Below are positions 50,119 through 57,969 of a stretch of DNA of 64,000 bases, in pieces. The first letter of the stretch is position 1, and each line of letters opens with the position of its first letter. The DNA is taken from NCBI RefSeq assembly GCF_900637295.1, contig NZ_LR134363.1, positions 1,798,001 to 1,862,000 of the forward strand. Reading direction: 5' to 3'. This stretch comes from Actinomyces slackii. Its GTDB lineage: Bacteria; Actinomycetota; Actinomycetes; Actinomycetales; Actinomycetaceae. Under the pieces are notes generated by a model that did no database searches, was not told the DNA's origin, and saw nothing but the letters and a program-made list of their open reading frames with translations. The translations under genes and the position numbers were made by a program.

Positions 50119-51206
50119 ATCGGTATTCTGGCCTCCAGGAGCGTGCCCGTCATGCCGTTGGGCGCATGAGTGCTGGCCGGGTCCACCGTCAGTGACCCGC
50201 CCAGGGTCCCCAGGCGCTCGCGCATCCCCGTTATTCCGGTGCCCTCGGGCGCCCCGCGAAGCCCGACGCCGTCGTCCACCACCCGCACGACGAGATCGGG
50301 GGCGCTGGCCTCGGCGGCGACCTCGACGGCGACCTCGACACGCGTCCAGGAGGCATGGGCGTGGCGGCGCACATTGGTCAGCGCCTCCTGGACGACCCGC
50401 AGGGTCGCCGCCTCCACCTGCGGGGCGAGCTCGCGATCCAGGCGCAGGTCGAGCTCGGGCACGGGGCTGCCGTCCTGGGCCTGGGCCTGGCACAGGCGGG
50501 CCAGCGCCTCGCGCAGCCCGCCGCGCAGCGCCACCGGCTGATCCCCGGCGATGAGGGCCCGGGCCTCGCGCAGGCCCTCGCGCGAGATCGCGATGATGCG
50601 CTCATGGGCCGCCTCCGCCTCCTGGCCCGAGGAGGAGGCGGCCACCTGCGCCAGGGTGATGAGGGAGACGAAGGACTGGGCCAGGGTGTCGTGCACCTCA
50701 TGCGCCCAGCGCTGGCGCTCAGCGCTGGCGGCGGCCGCGCGCTCGGCGGATACCAGTGCCCCCTGGGCCGCGGCCAGCTCGTCAAGGGCCTGCCGGGTGG
50801 CGGTCAGGGCGTCCTCCTTGTCCGCCAGCGCCCGGCGGGTCCGCTGGCGCATGGAGTCCAGCAGGACGAGCCACACGCCGATGCTCAAGGACCCCGCCGC
50901 TGACAGCACGGCGACGGTCACGGCCGGCCACCACCCGATCGGGACGCTCAGGGCCAGGGCGATGCCCGCCGCGAAGACCAGGGTCGCCGTGATCGCGCTG
51001 CGCAGCGAGCGGTGCGTGATCCACAGGGCCGGGTAGACGACCGACATGCCCCCGCAGGCCAGGGGCGTGAGGGTCAGCAGGTACAGGTTGAGCGCGGCCA
51101 GGGCCCATGCGGCCGCGCACCACCACCAGCGCTCGAAGGAGGTGATCGGCTCGATCTTCTCAGTGGCCTCACGCGGAGCGGCGGTGGCAGGGGCGGTGGC
51201 GCTCAT
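50115..51206 (-). CDS. Sensor histidine kinase (HisKA_3, NarL-type partner)
   Basis: A 363-residue kinase. About five or six membrane segments occupy residues 25-125 without a large external loop, so it probably senses a membrane or lipophilic signal. A coiled-coil linker (ADKEDALTATRQALDELAAAQG) leads to the HisKA_3 motif WAHEVHDTLAQSF with the His around residue 170. The ATP-binding domain ends with VVDDGVGL and GTGITGMRERLGTLGG. The ATG at 51206 has no strong ribosome site; a longer frame upstream overlaps the permease gene and is rejected. It overlaps the response regulator by 4 nt. Confidence 0.9.
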   Translation of the reverse strand: MSATAPATAAPREATEKIEPITSFERWWWCAAAWALAALNLYLLTLTPLACGGMSVVYPALWITHRSLRSAITATLVFAAGIALALSVPIGWWPAVTVAVLSAAGSLSIGVWLVLLDSMRQRTRRALADKEDALTATRQALDELAAAQGALVSAERAAAASAERQRWAHEVHDTLAQSFVSLITLAQVAASSSGQEAEAAHERIIAISREGLREARALIAGDQPVALRGGLREALARLCQAQAQDGSPVPELDLRLDRELAPQVEAATLRVVQEALTNVRRHAHASWTRVEVAVEVAAEASAPDLVVRVVDDGVGLRGAPEGTGITGMRERLGTLGGSLTVDPASTHAPNGMTGTLLEARIPM

Positions 51207-51253
51207 GGGGGCAGTGTGACCGATGGGCGCCGCAGGGCCTCTGCCCGGAGACC

Positions 51254-52084
51254 TCATCGGTCGAAGGTGTCCCGGCGCGAGGCGATGATCGCCCACAGCA
51301 GGCCGATGAGGACCCAGCAGGCCACCATCGCCAGGCCGGTGGCGGTCTGCCAGGAGCCGCCCTGCTCGCCGGCCTTGAGGGCGTCGGGCAGGAAGCCCTG
51401 GCGCAGCAGCTGGGCGGACCACCGCACGGGCAGGATGGAGGCGCCGGTCACCAGCCAGCCGGGCAGCATGGACATGGGCAGGAAGATCCCGGAGACGAAG
51501 GGGACGATGATGAAGATGGGCAGGACCACCCCCAGGGTGACCTGGGCGCTGCGCAGCGTGCGCCCCAGCGCGATGCCGAGGGCCGCGCAGTAGGCGATCG
51601 TCAGCAGGCAGGTGAGCAGGATCAGCCCCCAGGATGCCGGCGAGGTGGGCAGGGGCACGCCCATCACCAGGCCGCCGGTGAGGATGAGCGCCGCCGTGCA
51701 CAGGGCGGTGATGATCGCAGCGGAGACGATCTTGCCGGTCAGGAAGGCCCAGGCCGGGCAGGGCAGCAGGGCCAGGCGCTTGAGGAGGCCCTCCTCGCGC
51801 TCACTGGTCACGTCCACCGAGAGGTTGAACAGGCAGTTGGACATCAGTCCGATGACCACCATCGAGGGCAGGGAGTAGGCGGCGTGGGTCAGGCCCCCGG
51901 GGTAGGGCTGGGTGAAGACGGCGGAGAACAGGACGTAGATGCCCACCGGGTAGGCCATGGCCATGATGATGACGATCGGGGTGCGAGCCATCTTTCGCAG
52001 GTTGGTGACCGCCAGCCCGGTCACGATGCGCCACGCCGGTCCGGGGCGGCGCGCGGCGCGTGCAGGGGCGGTGGCGGCGGTCAT
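51254..52084 (-). CDS. ABC-2 type transporter permease
   Basis: A 276-residue permease with six hydrophobic segments. It has the ABC-2 signature order: a first helix after WRIVTGLAVTNLRKMARTPIVIIM, the SEREEGLLKRLALLPCPAWAFL cytoplasmic element, and PIFIIVPFVSGIFLPMSMLPGWL before the last helix. It exports a lipid, peptide or drug; the substrate is unknown. Its ATG overlaps the ATPase stop (ATGA). The two-component genes downstream on the same strand make a four-gene operon that probably regulates itself. Confidence 0.9.
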   Translation of the reverse strand: MTAATAPARAARRPGPAWRIVTGLAVTNLRKMARTPIVIIMAMAYPVGIYVLFSAVFTQPYPGGLTHAAYSLPSMVVIGLMSNCLFNLSVDVTSEREEGLLKRLALLPCPAWAFLTGKIVSAAIITALCTAALILTGGLVMGVPLPTSPASWGLILLTCLLTIAYCAALGIALGRTLRSAQVTLGVVLPIFIIVPFVSGIFLPMSMLPGWLVTGASILPVRWSAQLLRQGFLPDALKAGEQGGSWQTATGLAMVACWVLIGLLWAIIASRRDTFDR

Positions 52085-52986
52085 GAGGCCCTCCTGGTGG
52101 ATGCGGGTGCGGAGTCATCAGCGTGGTGGTGCGCCTCGATGAGCGCGAGGTAGTGGTCCTCCAGGCTCGGGCGCACGACCTGAAGGCCCGGCACCTCGCC
52201 GTCGGGCCCGCGCAGGCGGCCCATGAGGTCGGCCAGGACAGCGGTGGGGGCGGGGGTGTCGAGGCGGTGGGCGGTCCCGTTCTCGATCCACGAGACGGTG
52301 GCGCCCTGGTCGGAGCGGGCGCGCAGGTCGGCGGGGCTGCCCTGCTCGACGATGCGCCCCTCCAGGAGGATGGCGACCTCGTCGGCCAGGACCTCCGCCT
52401 CGTCGAGGTAGTGGGTGGTCAGCAGGATGGTCGTGCCCTCGCTCTTGAGGTCGGCGACCAGGCGCCACAGGGCCCGGCGCGCCCCGGGATCGAAGCCGGT
52501 GGTCGGCTCATCGAGGAAGAGCAGCTCGGGGCGGCCCACGATGGCCAGGGCGATGTCGAGGCGACGCCGTCGCCCACCGGACAGGCGCCCGGCGCGGGTG
52601 CGCGCGTCGTCGGCCAGGCCCACGCGCTCGATGGCCTCCTCGACTGCCATGGGCTGGGTGAAGAAGCGCGAGGCGAGCTCCACGGCCTCCCGCACGCTCA
52701 GCTGGCCGAGGTCGCCGGAGGCCTGGGACACGACTCCCAGGCGGGCCCTCCAGGACCTGGTGCGCGGGGCCGGGTCCTGGCCGAGCACCCGCACCGTGCC
52801 AGAGGTGGCGCGGCGCAGGCCCTGGAGGATCTCGACCGCCGTGGTCTTGCCGGCCCCGTTGGGGCCCAGCAGGCACAGGGTGGCCCCGTGCGGGATCTCC
52901 AGGTCCAGGCCGCGCAGGACCCTCTTGGGCGGGTAGTCCTTGGTCAGCTCGTGGATCTGGACCGCGGGAGTCGGGGAGTGAGCCAT
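52081..52986 (-). CDS. ABC-2 type transporter ATPase
   Basis: A 301-residue ATPase. Walker A is GPNGAGKTT near residue 39, the signature is LSGGRRRRLDIA near 134, and Walker B is ELLFLDEPTTGFDP near 155 with the switch His in LTTHYLDEAE. The C-terminal region (about 220-301) resembles the DrrA/NatA regulatory tail. It pairs with the downstream permease. First gene of the operon; its start is ATG 52986, 157 nt from the divergent ddl start. The Arg-rich signature (GGRRRRLD) is common in actinobacterial exporters. Confidence 0.92.
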   Translation of the reverse strand: MAHSPTPAVQIHELTKDYPPKRVLRGLDLEIPHGATLCLLGPNGAGKTTAVEILQGLRRATSGTVRVLGQDPAPRTRSWRARLGVVSQASGDLGQLSVREAVELASRFFTQPMAVEEAIERVGLADDARTRAGRLSGGRRRRLDIALAIVGRPELLFLDEPTTGFDPGARRALWRLVADLKSEGTTILLTTHYLDEAEVLADEVAILLEGRIVEQGSPADLRARSDQGATVSWIENGTAHRLDTPAPTAVLADLMGRLRGPDGEVPGLQVVRPSLEDHYLALIEAHHHADDSAPASTRRAS

Positions 52987-53131
52987 GACATGACTATGGA
53001 CCCGTCGGGAGGGTCGGTTGTATCCGTGGTCAGGTGGACAGTTCTATCCATCTCTCGGTGGACAGATATGAGGAAAAACAAGGGAAAAACGATGGTGACG
53101 CCCGGTGGGCGTGCCTCGCGCGCAGCGGCGG

Positions 53132-53137
53132 TAGCCT
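53132..53137 (+). promoter_or_regulatory. -10 box TAGCCT for ddl
   Basis: TAGCCT, 6 nt, then ATG 53144. A GTG in frame at 53138 lies upstream of the likely transcription start and is not used. Confidence 0.5.
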
Positions 53138-53143
53138 GTGCCC

Positions 53144-54316
53144 ATGCCTGATGCCCTGGACCCAGCCGCCAGCTCTGAGAACGGCGCGAGCGCGCCTGAC
53201 CGGCCCCGCGTCGCCGTCGTCTTCGGCGGGCGCAGCGGGGAGCACACGATCTCCTGCGCCACCGCCGCGGGCGTGCTCTCCGCCATCGACCGTCAGCGCT
53301 ACGAGGTCCTGCCCGTGGGCATCACCCCGTCGGGCAAGTGGGTGCTAGTCGATGACGACCCCTCGGCCCTGGAGCTGCGCGATGACGCCCCGCCGGTGGA
53401 GATCACCGCCGACGGCCTGGGACGCGGCGAGCTGGCCATGCGCCTGGGCGGCGGGGCCCCGGTGGCCCTGACCGCCGAGGGACCCAGCGTCCTGGGGGAG
53501 ATCGACGTCGTCCTGCCCCTGCTCCACGGCCCCTACGGCGAGGACGGCACGATCCAGGGGCTGCTGGAGATGCTGGGCCTGCCCTATGTGGGCTGCGGAG
53601 TCCTGGCCTCGGCGGCCGGCATGGACAAGCAGGTCACCAAGGTGCTGCTGGCCGATGCCGGCATCCCCACCGCCCCCCACGTGGTGGTCGGCCCCCATGC
53701 CTGGCGCCGCGAGAGCGAGGCGATCCTGGAGGCCTGCCAGTCACTGGACTACCCGCTGTTCGTCAAGCCCGCCCGCGCCGGCTCCTCCCTGGGCATCACG
53801 AAGGTCGACCGCCCCGAGGACCTGCGCGCCGCCATCGAGGCCGCCCGCGAGGTCGACCCCAAGGTGCTCGTGGAGTCCGGGATCACCGGCCGCGAGATCG
53901 AGGTGGCCGTCCTGGGCGGGCGAGGGGATGAGCCCCCGCGGGTCGCCGAGCCCGGCGAGATCGTCATGGACGCCTCCCAGGGGGCCGGGGAGTTCTACGA
54001 CTACGAGACCAAGTACCTGGCCCATGACGCCGTGGCCATGGTCTGCCCTGCGCGCATCTCCCCGGCCGAGCGCGAGCTGCTCATGGAGACCGCCGCCCGG
54101 GCCTTCGAGGCCCTGGGCGCCGAGGGACTGACCCGGGTGGACTTCTTCCTGACCCCCCAGGGCCAGGCCATCGTCAACGAGGTCAACACCATGCCGGGCT
54201 TCACGCCCTACTCCATGTACCCCTACATGTGGCAGGTCTCGGGCCTGTCCTACGGGGAGCTCGTCACTGAGCTCATCGAGCTGGCCCGCACCCGCTCCAC
54301 GGATGTCAACCGCTGA
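53144..54316 (+). CDS. ddl: D-alanine–D-alanine ligase
   Basis: This 390-residue ATP-grasp enzyme joins two D-alanines for the peptidoglycan stem. Signatures are VVFGGRSGEHTISCATA near residue 22 (HxxS), LPLLHGPYGEDGTIQGLLEMLGLPYVG near 122, read as LHGPYGEDG, and the late NEVNTMPGFTPYSMYP that sets metal ligands (Glu, Asn). The Tyr of the omega loop (YETKYLAHD) suggests D-Ala-D-Ala rather than D-Ala-D-Lac, so vancomycin sensitivity is expected. The start is ATG 53144. It overlaps thiL by 14 nt. About 15 residues longer at the N-terminus than E. coli DdlB. Confidence 0.95.
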   Translation: MPDALDPAASSENGASAPDRPRVAVVFGGRSGEHTISCATAAGVLSAIDRQRYEVLPVGITPSGKWVLVDDDPSALELRDDAPPVEITADGLGRGELAMRLGGGAPVALTAEGPSVLGEIDVVLPLLHGPYGEDGTIQGLLEMLGLPYVGCGVLASAAGMDKQVTKVLLADAGIPTAPHVVVGPHAWRRESEAILEACQSLDYPLFVKPARAGSSLGITKVDRPEDLRAAIEAAREVDPKVLVESGITGREIEVAVLGGRGDEPPRVAEPGEIVMDASQGAGEFYDYETKYLAHDAVAMVCPARISPAERELLMETAARAFEALGAEGLTRVDFFLTPQGQAIVNEVNTMPGFTPYSMYPYMWQVSGLSYGELVTELIELARTRSTDVNR

Positions 54317-55340
54317 GCCCCCTGCGGTCGCTCCCGGCGCGACCGTGGCCGAGCTCGGCGAGGAGGCGCTGATCGCCCTGATCACCCCGATGCTTCCCCA
54401 CGCGCCGGGCGAGTTGGTGGGCAGCGGGGATGACTGCGCGGTCCTGGCCCTGCCGGATGGCTGCGCGGCGCTCAGCACGGATGTGCTGGTTGAGGGCCGC
54501 CACTTCCGCGCGCACTGGTCCACCGGGCATGACGTCGGGCGGCGGGCCGCCGCTCAGAACCTGGCCGACGCCGCCGCCATGGGCGCGCTGCCCACCGCCC
54601 TGGTGGTCGGCCTGGTCATGCCGCCCACGACCACGGTGGACTGGGTGCGGGACTTCGCCGCCGGACTGGCGGCCGGCTGCCGCGAGTGCGGGGCCGGGGT
54701 CGTGGGCGGGGACTTGAGCGCCGGTGAGAGCCTCATGGTGGCGGTCACCGTTGTGGGGGACCTCCAGGGGCGCGCCCCCGTGCTGCGCAGCGGGGCGAGG
54801 CCTGGGGACGCCGTGGTGCATGTGGGCACCCTGGGGCGCAGCGCCGCTGGATGGGCGCTGCTGGAGGCCGGGCTGGCGCCGCGCGCCGAGACCATCGCGC
54901 GGGCCGCCGCGTGCCTGGATGCCTTCCGCGCCCCGAGACCGCCCCTGCATGCCGGTCCCGCCCTGGCCGCGGCCGGGGCCAGTTCCATGATGGATGTCTC
55001 CGACTCGCTGCTGCGCGACGCCGGCAGGATCGCCCGCGCCTCCTCCGTGGTCCTCGACCTGGGGGAGCCGGAGGCGGTGCTGGGCGCTGATGTGGAGCTC
55101 CTGGAGGAGGTCGCCGCTGTGCTCCCCGGCACGCGGCCGCGCGAGCTGGCCCGGTGGTGGGTGCTGACCGGGGGAGAGGATCACGGCCTGCTGGCCACCG
55201 TCCCCCAGGCCTCCCTGGGCTCGCTGCCCGACGGCGCCCGGGTGATCGGTCGGGTGCGCGAGGCCTCGGCCCAGGGCCCAGGGGTCCTGGTGGGTGGCCG
55301 CAGCGCGGGAGCGGACCTGGGCTGGGATCACTTCGGCTGA
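54303..55340 (+). CDS. thiL: Thiamine-monophosphate kinase
   Basis: This 345-residue PurM-like kinase phosphorylates thiamine phosphate to the active diphosphate. Family marks are GSGDDCAVLALPDG near residue 40 (metal Asp pair), STDVLVEGRHFRAHWS near 60, GGDLSAGE near 139 and SMMDVSDSLLRDAGRIAR near 222, then TGGEDHGLLATV near 285. Length is normal. Its ATG lies inside the 3' end of ddl, in another frame, so translation is probably coupled. It ends before a hairpin shared with rpmB. Confidence 0.93.
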   Translation: MSTAEPPAVAPGATVAELGEEALIALITPMLPHAPGELVGSGDDCAVLALPDGCAALSTDVLVEGRHFRAHWSTGHDVGRRAAAQNLADAAAMGALPTALVVGLVMPPTTTVDWVRDFAAGLAAGCRECGAGVVGGDLSAGESLMVAVTVVGDLQGRAPVLRSGARPGDAVVHVGTLGRSAAGWALLEAGLAPRAETIARAAACLDAFRAPRPPLHAGPALAAAGASSMMDVSDSLLRDAGRIARASSVVLDLGEPEAVLGADVELLEEVAAVLPGTRPRELARWWVLTGGEDHGLLATVPQASLGSLPDGARVIGRVREASAQGPGVLVGGRSAGADLGWDHFG

Positions 55341-55409
55341 TGGGCGCGGGGCCCTGCGCTGCCGATCGCGGCGCGCACTCCGCGCAGCCCATTCCGGGCA
55401 CGCATGACG

Positions 55410-55442
55410 AAGGCCGCCGTCCTCGGCAGAGGCGGCGGCCTT
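55410..55442. terminator. Bidirectional terminator between thiL and rpmB
   Basis: AAGGCCGCCG (55410-55419) pairs with CGGCGGCCTT (55433-55442), 10 bp with a 13-nt loop. The T/A ends give short T runs on both strands. Confidence 0.75.
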
Positions 55443-55466
55443 GCGCTGCTCAAGCAGGGGGCGCGC

Positions 55467-55658
55467 TCAGATGTTGCGCGTCACCTTGCCGGCCTTGAGG
55501 CAGGACGTGCACACATTGAGACGCTTGGGGGCGCCGTTCACGAGTGCGCGCACGCGCTGGATGTTGGGGTTCCACCGGCGGTTGGTCCGCACGTGGGAGT
55601 GCGAGACGCTCTTGCCGAAGATGGGGCCCTTGCCGCAGACATCGCACACAGCAGCCAC
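55467..55658 (-). CDS. rpmB: 50S ribosomal protein L28
   Basis: A 63-residue ribosomal protein. It starts AAVCDVCGKGPIFGKSVSHSH after a GTG at 55658, which has AGGAGTGAG before it. Two CxxC pairs (CDVC and CTSC) show it is the zinc-binding form, as opposed to the zinc-free form found in Zur-regulated paralogs. RTNRRWNPNIQ is the L28 core. Usual length. A probable promoter is at 55756-55785 on the minus strand, giving a leader of about 90 nt. No L33 gene follows, unlike in some genomes. Confidence 0.95.
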   Translation of the reverse strand: MAAVCDVCGKGPIFGKSVSHSHVRTNRRWNPNIQRVRALVNGAPKRLNVCTSCLKAGKVTRNI

Positions 55659-55755
55659 GGTCTCACTCCTGATCTTCCACGCTGGAGCGCTCAGGCCGAT
55701 ACGGCCCTGCGCTAGGTCCACCGCCCAGAGCGCTGGTGCGCTGGGCAACCCGCAC

Positions 55756-55785
55756 ACCATAGCCGATGCCCTTGGCAGGGCCCAA
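55756..55785 (-). promoter_or_regulatory. Probable rpmB promoter
   Basis: On the minus strand TTGGGC (55785-55780) and TATGGT (55761-55756) are 18 nt apart. It faces rpmB. The rest of the 300-bp gap 55659-55959 contains a TAGCCT (55878-55883) that may be the -10 of the DAK gene. Confidence 0.45.
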
Positions 55786-55959
55786 GCGGGGTGGGCGTGT
55801 GCTCAGGCACATGCCGTGGCCGGGAGCGGTGGAACCGCTGTCACCTGCTTCGATAGGACAAGCGAGAATTGACCGGCTAGCCTGAATCCAACGGCGGCGG
55901 GCCCAGGACCCGGGCCGGCCGTACCCCACGGCGAGATCTCAATGATGAAGGAGGCAGGC

Positions 55960-57840
55960 ATGGCGCAGCCAGGCGGCACCGGGCCGATCCTGCCTCGAGG
56001 CGCGTCCAGCGGTCTTGATGGGGATCTGGTGCGCCAGTGGGTGGAGCTGGCCGAGTCCGTGGCCGCCGAGGTCCGCGATCTGGTCGATTCCCTCAACGTC
56101 TTCCCCGTCCCGGACTCCGACACCGGCACCAATGTGCTGCTGACCCTGCGCTCGGCCAGCGATGCCCTGGTGCGCCTGCCCCGGGCCGCCGACGCCGCCC
56201 AGGTCGCGCGGGCGGCCGCCGATGGCGCGGTGCGCGGAGCGCGCGGCAACTCCGGTCTGCTCATCTCCCAGGCCCTGGCCGCCCTGGCCGATATCTGCGC
56301 CGAGGCCCCCGACCCCACCAGCCTGCGCCCCGTGGAGCTGGTGGCCGCCTATGAGCGCATGGCCACCACCACCTGGCAGGCGGTCTCCAGGCCGGTGACC
56401 GGCACCCTGCTGACAGTGGCCCGCGACGCGGCCCTGGCCGCCCGCACCGCCTTGCAGGAGTCCAGTGCCGCAGCGCCCGCCTCGATCAGCTCCATCGCCG
56501 CGGCGGCGGCCTTCGGCGCCCAGGAGTCCGTGGTCGAGACCGTGGGACTGGGGCACGGGCCGGTGGATGCCGGCGGGGCCGCCTTCATGCTGCTGCTGAC
56601 CTGCCTGTCGGACTGCATCGACACCCCTGAGCAGGTCGCGCTGGAGCGGGTGGGCCCGGGAGGCGGCCTGCAGCCCAGGGCGCCCTACACCGCGGTGGCC
56701 CACCAGATGCTGGTGGACCTGGCGGTGGGGGGAGTGCGCCACGACGCCGAGCGGAATCAGGGCATGTCCACCGGGGAGTTCGAGGTCATGTACCTCCTGG
56801 AGGCCACCGCCGCCCAGGCCGATCAGCTGCGCCAGGACCTGGGGCGCATCGGGGACTCGGTGGGCGTGGTGGGAACCCCAGACGCCCTGGGCGTGGGCCT
56901 CTATCAGGTCCATGTCCACACCGACACCCCCCGTGCGGCCCTGCCGCGCCAGGGGCGCGCCCGCCAGACCTGCATCCACCACCTCCACCCCACCGCCCTG
57001 GTCGCCCCCGCTGACGAGCCCCCCTCCCCGTGGGGCGAGGGCGGTGACCCCCAGGGCCACGTGGTGTCCTTCGAGCGCCTGGCGGCCCGGCGCGCCGAGC
57101 GCAAGGCCCAATCGGTGCGCATGCACCCCTCACAGGCCGCCACCGCTCGCGCCCCCCAGGCCTACCGGCGCCCCCCTCGACCCTCACCGGCCCGCCATGA
57201 GGGCATCGGCGTCATCGCCTGCACCCGGGCGCCCGGGCTCATCGAGCAGCTCGCCCGCTCGGGCGCCGTCGTCGTCCTGGACCCGGACCGCGACGGGATC
57301 GTGCGCGCCGCCGGGGATCTGGGCGCCGCCCAGGCCATCGTCCTTCCCTGCGACGCCGCCTGCACCGAGGCGGCCCACGAGGCCGCACGATTCCTGGCCG
57401 CCCGCTCGGCCGCCTCCACGGTCGCCGCGCCACCGGGGGCGCACGGGCCGCGCGGCTCCTCTCAGGGCGCCCCGCAGGCGGAGGGCATCCAGCTCCTGGT
57501 CTGCGACACCGATGACGAGGCCCGGGTCCTGGCGGCCGCCGTGGCCGCGGCCGGGCGAGCGCAGGACGCCGAGCTGGCCGACCTCGCCCGTCGCGCCTGG
57601 AGCGCCGGGGCCAGCCTGCGCACCATCGCCCTGGACGGCCCGGCCGCCGAGGCCGAGGCCGTGGCCCGCACCGTCGCCGCCGCCCTGAGGCCCGACGACG
57701 AGCTCCTGACAGTCATCACCGGCCGCCACGCCGGCCGGGACGTCGGAGCCCTGGCCGCCGGGGCCGCGGGCCCCGAGGTCGAGGTCGCCATCCACGCCGG
57801 GGGCCAGCAGCGCCCCGATGTCCTCATCGCCATCGAGTAG
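55960..57840 (+). CDS. DAK2-domain protein, FakA/YloV-like
   Basis: A 626-residue protein. The DhaL/DAK2 domain covers about 20-230 with the metal-binding NVFPVPDSDTGTNVLLTL near residue 47 and RGARGNSGLLISQ near 92. The rest matches the FakA middle and C-terminal domains (EFEVMYLLE near 268, then GTPDALGVGLYQVHVHTD), with a Pro/Arg-rich spacer (about 340-410) that is longer than usual. FakA proteins phosphorylate fatty acids bound by FakB for membrane lipids; that role is inferred. AGGAGG lies 6 nt before ATG 55960. This gene before recG is a conserved firmicute/actinobacterial order. No fakB is nearby. Confidence 0.87.
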   Translation: MAQPGGTGPILPRGASSGLDGDLVRQWVELAESVAAEVRDLVDSLNVFPVPDSDTGTNVLLTLRSASDALVRLPRAADAAQVARAAADGAVRGARGNSGLLISQALAALADICAEAPDPTSLRPVELVAAYERMATTTWQAVSRPVTGTLLTVARDAALAARTALQESSAAAPASISSIAAAAAFGAQESVVETVGLGHGPVDAGGAAFMLLLTCLSDCIDTPEQVALERVGPGGGLQPRAPYTAVAHQMLVDLAVGGVRHDAERNQGMSTGEFEVMYLLEATAAQADQLRQDLGRIGDSVGVVGTPDALGVGLYQVHVHTDTPRAALPRQGRARQTCIHHLHPTALVAPADEPPSPWGEGGDPQGHVVSFERLAARRAERKAQSVRMHPSQAATARAPQAYRRPPRPSPARHEGIGVIACTRAPGLIEQLARSGAVVVLDPDRDGIVRAAGDLGAAQAIVLPCDAACTEAAHEAARFLAARSAASTVAAPPGAHGPRGSSQGAPQAEGIQLLVCDTDDEARVLAAAVAAAGRAQDAELADLARRAWSAGASLRTIALDGPAAEAEAVARTVAAALRPDDELLTVITGRHAGRDVGALAAGAAGPEVEVAIHAGGQQRPDVLIAIE

Positions 57841-57969
57841 GCGCCCGGAGCCGCCGCGCATGCGATGGCGGGCAATGACCGGGCCGTGCCCTGCTGTGGG
57901 GTAGCCTGCACGCAACCCGCCCCGAGGCGGGCCCGCACCTCAGGAGATCGCAGGCCACCGCTCATCGCC

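Noticed and set aside
57865-57969. Longer recG start at 57865
   Set aside because: The stretch has no RecG-like pattern and includes a TAGCCT box that would be downstream of the start; kept only as an alternative.
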